DNA from: Pirellula sp. SH-Sr6A
Lineage (GTDB): Bacteria > Planctomycetota > Planctomycetia > Pirellulales > Pirellulaceae
Reading direction: 5' to 3'
Assembly: GCF_001610875.1 (NCBI RefSeq)
Contig: NZ_CP011272.1
Location: 1,221,988-1,285,987 of the forward strand
DNA: 64,000 bases
The notes beneath the pieces are model-generated. The model was given only the letters and a program-made list of their open reading frames with translations, was not told the DNA's origin and searched no databases. Of the stretch, positions 1 to 7,838 are shown one piece after another (the first letter of the stretch is position 1; each line of letters starts with the position of its first letter). Made by a program: the position numbers and the translations under genes.

Positions 1-1016
1 GTCTCAAATCCTGCGGATTGGGCATGGCCGATGCAACATTTGGAATCCCCGACCTCGGCGATCACATACCCTTTTTTGCCAGCGAACAATTTTCCTCGAC
101 TGCTGAACTCAATGCTTTCCTGCAGAGTCCGGCCCTGGGAATCCGCGAGTACAAGACCGGTTGGATCGACAATGCAAACGCGAGTCGACTGCTTCTCTTC
201 GCTCGATAACGCGACATTGTTAACAATGTCACGCGCAAAGTTATCCCAATTGAAAATGATTCCCAATACACCTATCACACGCCCATCGACGGCGCCGTCC
301 TCCCGAACCGCCGCGGAAAAAACGACCGAATGCCGATTATTGACGATGGCGCATGGATGCACCGTTTGAAATCCGTATTCCCTCCCCGAACGGCTCTGCA
401 AGGCTGATTGGAACCAAACGGTACTCGATTGTTCCGTCCCAATCGAACGGAACATCTCCGGTCTCCCGCAAGCAATGACTTGCCCGTTCGGTTCACACAA
501 AACCAAGTCGCTGTAAACCGTATACGAATCCAAGATGGTCCTCAGTCGCTGGCACGCGAACTCGGACGACTTCGCATTTTTGTCCGTTAATGCATCGACC
601 ACGCTTGCATCGGTCGCCCACCAACGAACATCACATGACCTTTCATAAAGACATCGATCCACCAAATCGATATTCATGCGAGCCAAATCGCTAAGCCTCA
701 CTCCTTTGAAGGACTTTCCCATGTCCTCGCTGATCTTGCTGATCCTGGAGAGGGTTTTTCGGGAGCGTCGTTTCAAGTTGGCCACGACCTCCGTGGAACT
801 GTTCGAAAGTCCCGCAATCTCCATGGCTACGATATTAAATGCCTTGCCCGCGTCCCCAGCTCGCGCAGCTTCAATACGTGCATTCAAAGCCAAAACCCGG
901 ATCTGGTCATTCACCTTGTCAATCGCATTAATAGTGCGATCCATCACAGAATCCAAGGTCGTTGTGAGTCCTGCAACCAATTCCGGACTAAATTTATCGT
1001 CTTGTTGCTCGGGCAT
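1..1016 (-). CDS. Soluble methyl-accepting chemotaxis protein-like receptor with C-terminal Cache-like sensor (partial)
   Basis: The gene runs off the left edge. It starts at an ATG at 1016 and 338 codons are visible. Residues about 30-75 contain the conserved tip of an MCP signalling hairpin (LALNARIEAARAGDAGKAF), the part that in this family contacts CheA and CheW. No transmembrane segment precedes it. The later part (from about residue 110) contains WWATDASVVDAL, a CEPNGQVIA strand and a GVLGIIFNWD strand, which resemble a double Cache ligand-sensing domain. The order, signalling hairpin first and sensor second, is the reverse of a classical transmembrane receptor, so a cytosolic sensor is inferred. 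It is divergent from the CheA gene, and the 278 bases between them should hold both promoters; I saw no clear site. The MCP call is firm, the Cache call is by pattern only. Confidence 0.75.
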   Translation of the reverse strand, partial: MPEQQDDKFSPELVAGLTTTLDSVMDRTINAIDKVNDQIRVLALNARIEAARAGDAGKAFNIVAMEIAGLSNSSTEVVANLKRRSRKTLSRISKISEDMGKSFKGVRLSDLARMNIDLVDRCLYERSCDVRWWATDASVVDALTDKNAKSSEFACQRLRTILDSYTVYSDLVLCEPNGQVIACGRPEMFRSIGTEQSSTVWFQSALQSRSGREYGFQTVHPCAIVNNRHSVVFSAAVREDGAVDGRVIGVLGIIFNWDNFARDIVNNVALSSEEKQSTRVCIVDPTGLVLADSQGRTLQESIEFSSRGKLFAGKKGYVIAEVGDSKCCIGHAQSAGFE

Positions 1017-1294
1017 TCGCCTAGCTCGATATAGAAGAGATGGAGATCGATAGTTTGTTGCAAGAGAGGATGGAGAAATATGAATCCCGCTTTACAAAAG
1101 TCAAAACCGTTCGCCTAAAGCTTTATTTATTTTTAAAAAAACAACCCTATCTTTCTTGGGATGTACCTTTTCTCACGAAAATTCCAATACGCCGGATCTC
1201 CCCCTCTATTTAGGGTGCAACACTCTACGGGATATCTCGTCGATCAATAGCAACGACGAGTCGTGCAAGAGGGATTCGGAATCGGTTTAAGATC

Positions 1295-4030
1295 ATGCCA
1301 ACGAACTCGACGATTAAGGAAGACGCCTCCTTTCTGGAGGATTTTGTACTGGAAGCGACCACCTCCATGGACTTGGTCGACCGGCATCTTGTCACTCTGG
1401 AGTCCCACGCGAACCAAGAAATTCTCAATGAAGTTTTTCGCGCCATCCACTCCATTAAAGGGGTGGCAGGATTCTTAGGATTTGAAAAGATCCAGCGGCT
1501 TTCCCATGAGATGGAGTCGGTTCTAGACAAATTGAGACGCGAGACAATCGAAGTCTCTACACCATGCATCAATATCCTTTTGCAGGCCAATGATCATTTA
1601 AGAACTTTGGTGGAGAAACCCGATGTCGACCTTGATCTCGGCTGTACGATTCAGTCCTTGGCGAGTCTTCACCGTAATCCAACTGCTACCACGATTGCAA
1701 TGGAGATCGTTCCAGCCATCGATAAATCATTAAGTTCGGTTCAAACGTTGCTGGAGTCGGAGGAGCTCCCGCTGATACCATCTCGCCATAACGCGTCTCA
1801 CAACGTTATTGCCCGCCCTACCACGCTGTGCGAAGCGACTCTTTCCAGCACGTCTATCCCACATCCCTCGAAATTGGTTTCGGAATCGTCGATCCGGGTT
1901 CCGGTGGCCGTTCTAGAGGAATTGGTCAATCTCGCGGGGGAGTTAGTTCTCTCTCGTAATCAGTTGGTTCGGACCATCGATGAGTACAAACTCAAGGCCT
2001 TGGCGAGTATCGGCACCCGCATCGATCAAGTAACAACAGCGATGCAGGACGCGATTATGCACGCGAGAATGCAACAGGTCGGATTGTTATTCAGTCGCTT
2101 TCCACGTCTCGTTCGCGATCTCAACCAAAAGCTTTGCAAACGTTGTCGACTCGTAGTGGAAGGAGCCGAGGTGGAACTGGACAAAACGGTCCTCGAGGCA
2201 CTCTCAGATCCTCTCACGCACATCATTCGTAATGCGTTGGACCACGGAATTGAATCACAGGAAGATCGTCGCTCAGCGGGGAAAGAGATCGAAGGCACAT
2301 TGCAACTGAGAGCAATGCACGAAGGAGGAAAAGTCAGAATTATTATCCAGGACGATGGCAAGGGAATGAACCGTGAACGCATCTTGCGAAAGGCAATCGA
2401 ACGAGGCTTGATATCCCACGACGAATCGCTGAGATTCTCCGAACGAGACATTACGAACCTGGTTTTTCGTCCCGGCTTTTCCACCGCGGACTCGATCAGC
2501 GATGTAAGCGGTCGCGGCGTGGGTATGGATGTGGTTCGAACCAATATCGAACGCATTGGCGGAACTGTCGACATCGAGAGCGAATTTGGACACGGAACGA
2601 CTATCTCTATCACTTTGCCTCTCACGTTAGCAATCGTTCCCTCCTGGATTGTTTGTCAGGATCGTTTTCAGTTTGCGATTCCTGAAGCGAATGTGATCGA
2701 GTTCCTCAGTTTTTCCGAGGGAGAGCTTGACGACCGAATCGATCGTATCGAAGGAGTGGAGTTGATTCGGTGGCGAGGTAATCTACTGCCTCTGGTTCGC
2801 CTTCGGGACTGCCTCCCGCCGGAGTGCCGGTCGAATCTATCTCCTCAGCGAATCAATAAAGTGGTTGTGATTGAGACGGGGAGTTTTCGCTTTGGACTCG
2901 CAGTAGAACAAGTGCGTGATCCAGAGCATGTGGTAGTAAAACCTGTCAGCTCTCACCTGAGGCAATGCGGCTATCTCGATGGTGCAGCCGTGCTCGGTGA
3001 CGGAAATGTCGCATTCATTCTGGGAATGCAAGGGATAGCGGAACGAGCAAAGCTCGGAAAAATGAACACTCCCTTGCCCATGCCGGAGGTCGCAGCCGAT
3101 CTCCCGTGCGACGAATCTCAAGCCGCAATCATTGTTCGACGAGAAAATGGTCATCTTGCTGCGATACCAAGAATGGTCATACAGCGGATTGAACGAGTCG
3201 ACCCCCGCGATATTCAGTTCGCTAATCATCAATGGATTGTCCCCTATCGCGGTGGGCAATTGCAAGTCTTGGAATGGGAACGAAACAGCATACGGAGGCT
3301 CGTGAAGCAAGGCTGCGAATTCTGCTATGTCATGGTGTTCACCGTTCGAGAAACGGAGATTGGATTTCTCGTGAGAGAGATAGTCGATATCCGAGACATT
3401 CCCACCATGGTCCGATTGACTGACACGGCTCAACATTCGGTTGTCGGGACTGTGTTGCTCCAAAACACAGTGGTCGAAATGTTAGACCTCTACCAATTCG
3501 CGGATCAAGCATTGGAAACGCGAGGAAAAACGAGAAGAAATCGAGCAAATTGCCGCACTAACCTCCCTGCCCAATCAACGAACGAATCCTTTTCCCTCAA
3601 TTCTTCAGATGACGAGCAGGATTGGTCCCGGTACACAATTCTGCTCGCTGAGGACACTCCCTTCTTCAACAATCAAATCAAACGTTTCTTAGAGCAAGCG
3701 GGTTTGAAGGTGGTGACGGCGTGCGATGGTCAAGAGGCATGGGAGATACTTGATGACGTCAATACCAAGTTCGATTTGCTTCTAACCGATATCGAAATGC
3801 CCCGTATGACCGGGTTTGAGCTATCACTCAAAATTCGGTCGTGTCCACGTCTTCAAGATTTGCCTATCGTCGCCGTTACAAGCCTTCACACCGATGCAGC
3901 CCAAAGGAGAGGCAGGGATGTAGGAATTGACGCATGGCAAATCAAACTGGATCGAGATCGATTAGTCCAGTGTTTGCAATCGAAACTAATCCTTCTAGAC
4001 CTCAAACAAGCGAACGCTTGTTCGTCTTAG
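1295..4030 (+). CDS. cheA: Hybrid chemotaxis histidine kinase CheA with two CheW-like domains and a receiver domain
   Basis: A 911-residue kinase of the CheA family, which phosphorylates itself on an HPt histidine in response to receptors. HPt domain at about 10-110 with the phosphorylation site in IHSIKG (His52). Dimerisation and ATPase region at about 200-450 with the N box (IIRNALDHG), a DDGKGM box and SGRGVGMDVV. Two CheW-like modules follow (about 450-590 and 600-750). A receiver domain at about 780-905 has the acceptor aspartate D832 (LLTDIEMP) and Lys884. No separate CheY/CheB-binding P2 domain is obvious, so the receiver may serve as an internal phosphate sink (inference). The last 11 residues and the stop codon lie inside what appears to be the end of the adjoining IS element. 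The operon partner cheW is 1.9 kb downstream, beyond that element. Confidence 0.93.
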   Translation: MPTNSTIKEDASFLEDFVLEATTSMDLVDRHLVTLESHANQEILNEVFRAIHSIKGVAGFLGFEKIQRLSHEMESVLDKLRRETIEVSTPCINILLQANDHLRTLVEKPDVDLDLGCTIQSLASLHRNPTATTIAMEIVPAIDKSLSSVQTLLESEELPLIPSRHNASHNVIARPTTLCEATLSSTSIPHPSKLVSESSIRVPVAVLEELVNLAGELVLSRNQLVRTIDEYKLKALASIGTRIDQVTTAMQDAIMHARMQQVGLLFSRFPRLVRDLNQKLCKRCRLVVEGAEVELDKTVLEALSDPLTHIIRNALDHGIESQEDRRSAGKEIEGTLQLRAMHEGGKVRIIIQDDGKGMNRERILRKAIERGLISHDESLRFSERDITNLVFRPGFSTADSISDVSGRGVGMDVVRTNIERIGGTVDIESEFGHGTTISITLPLTLAIVPSWIVCQDRFQFAIPEANVIEFLSFSEGELDDRIDRIEGVELIRWRGNLLPLVRLRDCLPPECRSNLSPQRINKVVVIETGSFRFGLAVEQVRDPEHVVVKPVSSHLRQCGYLDGAAVLGDGNVAFILGMQGIAERAKLGKMNTPLPMPEVAADLPCDESQAAIIVRRENGHLAAIPRMVIQRIERVDPRDIQFANHQWIVPYRGGQLQVLEWERNSIRRLVKQGCEFCYVMVFTVRETEIGFLVREIVDIRDIPTMVRLTDTAQHSVVGTVLLQNTVVEMLDLYQFADQALETRGKTRRNRANCRTNLPAQSTNESFSLNSSDDEQDWSRYTILLAEDTPFFNNQIKRFLEQAGLKVVTACDGQEAWEILDDVNTKFDLLLTDIEMPRMTGFELSLKIRSCPRLQDLPIVAVTSLHTDAAQRRGRDVGIDAWQIKLDRDRLVQCLQSKLILLDLKQANACSS

Positions 4031-4060
4031 CTTGATTTTCGCTGCGCAGCGGTCACCGAG

Positions 4061-4084
4061 CCAGCAGTGCTGGTCGCTTTTTTT
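4061..4084 (+). terminator. Possible intrinsic terminator downstream of cheA
   Basis: CCAGCA and TGCTGG form a perfect 6-bp stem around one base, followed after four bases by a run of seven T. It sits 30 bases after the cheA stop, inside the proposed IS limits, and would stop cheA transcription before cheW. Confidence 0.5.
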
Positions 4085-4205
4085 CAATTGCTTGCTCTCC
4101 ATTGTTTTATTTTATCTGGGTTAGGCGTTGCGGTTACGGTTCGCTTTGGACTTACGATGCCCCAAGCTCTTCTTGCTAGCTCGTTTCCGTGCTAGCGATT
4201 CGATG

Positions 4206-5750
4206 CTACAGATTGAGCACAGCACACAATCGGAAGAATGCTGATGTGTAGTCCGTCCAGTTCAGGAGCCGATGAATCGTTTTCCTGGCATGTCGTAGAA
4301 TTTGGCATGGCACATGAATGAACACGGACAGAAACGTTTTAAATTCCATTGTTAGGAGCCGTTTCTTTTCTGCTTGATGTTCTTGCTCTTGACCAGTCAC
4401 CACGGGGGTCAGTAGTGCAGACCAGGATTTTAGGTTCCACGCAATACTCGTTATCACCATATACGCCCAGTTGCTTTCCAAATTGTCCACCGGAGCGCAC
4501 AGCGATCGAACTCCACCGGAGAGTTGTGCTATCAAATTTTCTTGGTCGCATCGGTCATTGCAGCCAAAAACAATGTCCTCGCTCGATACCGAGGGCATGT
4601 CGTTGCTGATGTAAAAGAAGTAGCGGATCTCGTCGATGAGCCGAACATCGCCCTGCTCTTTGGAGACGTTCTTCCGAACAACCACCATTCGATACGTTTT
4701 CTCGCAGGCGTTGGGTTGGTATTCGAACTCGGCCACTTCCTCATGTAGTAACTCCAGATGGACGTAATTGCGTTCCCGAATGATTTGGCGTTTGACATTG
4801 GTGGGTTTGGTACGAGTTTCATTGGTCTTGTTTTTTGGCAAGGCGCGGGTGAGTTTCTTCCATGCCGACGCATCCAAGTTGTCTGCGATTTCCTTCAGAT
4901 TCGCTCGCGCCTCATAACCGAACTGGAAGCGTACTCCCAGGGCGTCCCATCCGTCGAGATACTCCGTCTGCGAGAACTTGCAGTCCCCTCGCATTCGAAT
5001 GCGCCGGAAGCCTCCAGCGATACAAGTGCAGATCGCCTTATCTAAGTAGGCTGCCGCGTTGTGAGCGCTGTGAACCGAACCGCTGCGATTCACAATCGCA
5101 AGTACTTCTTTGGTGTTGGCTAAGCTGACCAGCAAAGGGTGGTATCCCCAACTCCCCTTGTACGAGATATCCATTCCTTCTTTGCACTCGGCTGTAGTTG
5201 CCACGATAACGCCATCGACATCGATAAGGGCTTGGTCAAAGAACGCATCATCCTGTTGTCTCCATACGTTGATCCTGGCTTCGTTAATAGCTTGCATCAG
5301 GGAGTCGATGTCGGATTGATGGAATCGACGGCAGAAATCGCCTGCCGTGGTTGGATCAGGAATCGAATCGGCACCGATCGCATCGAGGAATGTCGAATCG
5401 TTTCGAAGACGCTCCAAATGCTCCAGCCTCGTTCCGTTGCATAGAACATTCATAACCATCGCGAGGACGTGGTCGGATTCATGATAAGGAGCATGTGACT
5501 TTAAGAGTTGGACACGATGATTGATGGCATCGGTCAATCCGACATGCCCGGCGAGCTTGAGCATGGCGGAGACACCAGCGTAGCTGATGGCATGGGTGCG
5601 ATCAGCAAGTTCGTATTTGACAGAGTTGGTAGCGAGAACGGGATTCGGATTCGAGATACCACGAGAGAAGCGATTCTCCCTTGCTACTGCGAGCCTTTTC
5701 AGGATTTGCTTCTTGCGTGCACCGATACGTTTTGCGAAACTTGACTTCAC
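4206..5750 (-). CDS. IS1380-family DDE transposase
   Basis: A full-length transposase of 514 residues. A GTG at 5750 is chosen because GGAGGG lies about eight bases upstream; the open frame reaches another GTG at 5813 that has no such site. Family hallmarks: the first catalytic aspartate in a DVDG context followed by YKGSWGYHPL, the second in RGDCKF, and the glutamate in DQENLI, followed near the end by an AWNLKSW segment. This order is typical of the DDE group 1 (IS1380) enzymes. The reading frame is uninterrupted, so the element may still be mobile. It lies opposite to the che genes. Confidence 0.92.
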   Translation of the reverse strand: MKSSFAKRIGARKKQILKRLAVARENRFSRGISNPNPVLATNSVKYELADRTHAISYAGVSAMLKLAGHVGLTDAINHRVQLLKSHAPYHESDHVLAMVMNVLCNGTRLEHLERLRNDSTFLDAIGADSIPDPTTAGDFCRRFHQSDIDSLMQAINEARINVWRQQDDAFFDQALIDVDGVIVATTAECKEGMDISYKGSWGYHPLLVSLANTKEVLAIVNRSGSVHSAHNAAAYLDKAICTCIAGGFRRIRMRGDCKFSQTEYLDGWDALGVRFQFGYEARANLKEIADNLDASAWKKLTRALPKNKTNETRTKPTNVKRQIIRERNYVHLELLHEEVAEFEYQPNACEKTYRMVVVRKNVSKEQGDVRLIDEIRYFFYISNDMPSVSSEDIVFGCNDRCDQENLIAQLSGGVRSLCAPVDNLESNWAYMVITSIAWNLKSWSALLTPVVTGQEQEHQAEKKRLLTMEFKTFLSVFIHVPCQILRHARKTIHRLLNWTDYTSAFFRLCAVLNL

Positions 5751-5918
5751 CTGAAACCCTCCGTGTGTGTGGCTTAATCGATTTGTTGTTACTTCGTTAA
5801 ACCGCAAAAACACCGGGAGGTTTCAGGTTTTTTTACGAAAATCTCAAACGAACTCAACCAAGCTTCGCTTGATCGAGGTCTAGACACCAAACCCCAGACA
5901 TAAAAAGTGAGCCGCAAC

Positions 5919-6374
5919 ATGCTAACAATAGACTGCAAAACACTTGAATTGATGACCTTTAAAATCGGCTCTCACGAGTTCGGACTGCATATCGATGGAA
6001 TTCAAGAAATCAATTGCCATGCCCAGCTCAAGCAAGCGCCCGTTGCGTACCAGTCGGTAGCTGGAATCATTAATCTGCGCGGCGAAGTGTTGACGGTTAT
6101 TGCTCTGGGACGGCTTCTTGGCATCCAAACTACGGGAGCGGCTAAAGGGGAACCCAAATTCATCGTGCTCAAAAACAGCGACGAACGCATCGCACTTCTC
6201 GTCGACGAAGTGGCGGACGTAGAGACGTTTCCAACGGCCGCGTTGCAAACATTACCTACCAACTTCTCGTTTGAAAACGGCCATGTTGTCCAAGGGCTCA
6301 TCCAAAAGCCAAAAGGACTTCTGTTGGTGCTGGAGGCCTCCGAACTGCCAAAACTCGGGGTTGTTCTTCGCTAA
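5919..6374 (+). CDS. cheW: CheW-like chemotaxis coupling protein
   Basis: A single CheW domain of about 151 residues, which links receptors to the CheA kinase. Characteristic features are the opening FKIGSHEFGLHI, VAGIINLRGEVLTVI, and LLVDEVADVETF. I chose the ATG at 5919; an in-frame GTG at 5907 is also possible. Neither has a convincing ribosome binding site. The gene belongs with cheA but is now separated from it by the IS1380 element, whose right end is about 35 bases upstream. Its transcription therefore probably depends on a promoter within or at the edge of the element (inference). Confidence 0.9.
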   Translation: MLTIDCKTLELMTFKIGSHEFGLHIDGIQEINCHAQLKQAPVAYQSVAGIINLRGEVLTVIALGRLLGIQTTGAAKGEPKFIVLKNSDERIALLVDEVADVETFPTAALQTLPTNFSFENGHVVQGLIQKPKGLLLVLEASELPKLGVVLR

Positions 6375-6414
6375 ACTGGTTTGCGGTGAGGCGTCCTATT
6401 CCAGCCGATCATGC

Positions 6415-7812
6415 TCAAATATTCGCCACAATCCCTGTGCTATCCGCAAATTGATCCTTGGGCATTCCTAACTTCTGAAGCATGGTGACGAACAAATTCG
6501 ATAGGGGAACGTCTTCGACGGTCGCTTTGTCTTGCCAGGGTTCGCGATCGCCGAGCCAAGGTCCTCCTTGAAATCGATTTCCAGCATGGTTGATATACTT
6601 CCCGTGCTGGAGACCCATATTTTTCCCACCCGCGAGGATGAGTGGGTAGTTACGGGATAGATGGAATGCGCTCGATGCGGAACCATAGAGTATAAGAGTG
6701 TTGTCGAGCATGGACCCGGTACCCGCTGGCTCAGGCGTAGCCTTCATCTTCTCCACAAAACGGCCAAACTCTTCGTTGAGGAACCTGCAGTAAATTCCGA
6801 AGTTCTTCCATCCGTCCGGATTCTTGGTTTCATGAGAAAGTTGATGGGCAAGATTGAATCCCACGGCTCGCGACAAATGATCGCTCCGCCCAATTCCGTT
6901 CTCTCGGCCGATTTGGTACGTAGCAATGCGGGTTGAATCGGTGCGGAAAGCGAGATAAATCATCTCGAACATCGTTTGCACGTATTCGCGAGGTTCCTCT
7001 GTCGTCAATTCGAGATTGAGATGATCTCGTTCGACGTTGGGAAGCGGCGCATTGAGCCACTTCTTCGCCTTTTCCACTTTGACCTCCGCTTGCCGAACCG
7101 ATTCAAGATACTCTTCTAAGTTCTTGCGGTCCTCCATTGACAAAGTCTGCTTGAGCGATTGAGCATCTGCCAACATGTCGTCCAGCGCGCTACGGGTTCT
7201 CGATAGACGCTTCGCCGATTGCTTATCGCTCGCCACGAATAGCATATCGAATATTTGTTTGGGGCGATGCTCGGCTGGAATAGGGCGTCCATTACGATCA
7301 AAGGAGATCGTATGAGCTCCTCGAGCTGTACCGGTACCACCATCGGTGGACATTACCAACGACGAAAAACGTGTCTCGTCTCCCACATACTCCGCGTAGA
7401 CCTGGTCGAGGGAAATGGAGTTCTGATAGTCGCGATCGCCATCGCCTGTCGCCGCGGCAGTGAGAAATTGATCGGCATTGTTATGACCATGGACATTGCG
7501 CGATGCGATATGGGAAAAGCCAGATAGTACCGTCAATTCTGAGCGGATGGGCTCAAGCGTTTCCATGCACTTTGTAAATCGAAAATCGCTACCTTCTCCA
7601 TGCGGGAACCATGCCCAATCTTGATAGGCCGGGTCATTCGCCAAAGGCATGGGGACGCCATCGGGAAAATAGAAACATCCGAGCCGTTTGGGATTCGATA
7701 GAGACGGCTCGTTACCTAGCGATCGAAACGTTCCAAATAAGGGAAGTGCTAGAGCGTACCCCGTCCCTCTCAAAAACCTTCGTCGATCCACTCGATCCAA
7801 TCGAATATTCAT
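6415..7812 (-). CDS. DUF1552 family secreted protein with Tat signal
   Basis: 465 residues. The N-terminus has a twin-arginine type leader (DRRRFLRGTGYALALPLFG). The body has the family features LGCFYFPDGVPMP near residue 45, VLSGFSHIA followed by GHNNADQFLTAA, and a C-terminal part with TLILYGSASSAFH and a GGKNMGLQHGKY segment. DUF1552 proteins are common in planctomycetes and are usually encoded directly next to DUF1592 proteins, as here: the DUF1592 gene ends 26 bases upstream on the same strand, so the two are very probably cotranscribed. The biochemical function is not established. Export to the periplasm or cell surface is inferred from the leader. Confidence 0.88.
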   Translation of the reverse strand: MNIRLDRVDRRRFLRGTGYALALPLFGTFRSLGNEPSLSNPKRLGCFYFPDGVPMPLANDPAYQDWAWFPHGEGSDFRFTKCMETLEPIRSELTVLSGFSHIASRNVHGHNNADQFLTAAATGDGDRDYQNSISLDQVYAEYVGDETRFSSLVMSTDGGTGTARGAHTISFDRNGRPIPAEHRPKQIFDMLFVASDKQSAKRLSRTRSALDDMLADAQSLKQTLSMEDRKNLEEYLESVRQAEVKVEKAKKWLNAPLPNVERDHLNLELTTEEPREYVQTMFEMIYLAFRTDSTRIATYQIGRENGIGRSDHLSRAVGFNLAHQLSHETKNPDGWKNFGIYCRFLNEEFGRFVEKMKATPEPAGTGSMLDNTLILYGSASSAFHLSRNYPLILAGGKNMGLQHGKYINHAGNRFQGGPWLGDREPWQDKATVEDVPLSNLFVTMLQKLGMPKDQFADSTGIVANI

Positions 7813-7838
7813 TGGGTATTGTCCTTTAAAATGATGAT

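Larger units (their letters stand above)
3994..5884. mobile_element. IS1380-family insertion sequence between cheA and cheW
   Basis: The boundaries are proposed from a pair of imperfect inverted repeats of about 48 bases, at 3994-4041 and 5836-5884. Read inwards, both begin TCTAGACCTC, then share CAAGCGAA and GCTTG, and both end GATTTTCG. They enclose one intact transposase on the minus strand. The CTAGA near the terminus recalls the CCTAGA start of ISEcp1, another IS1380-family element. No target-site duplication is evident (left flank ends AATCCT, right flank begins CACCAA), so the limits are an inference. The left repeat covers the last codons and the stop of cheA, and the right one stops about 35 bases before cheW. 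Confidence 0.65.

Noticed and set aside
3985-5895. A target-site duplication flanking the IS1380 element
   Set aside because: Left and right flanks (AATCCT and CACCAA) do not match at 4-6 bases in any alignment I tried.
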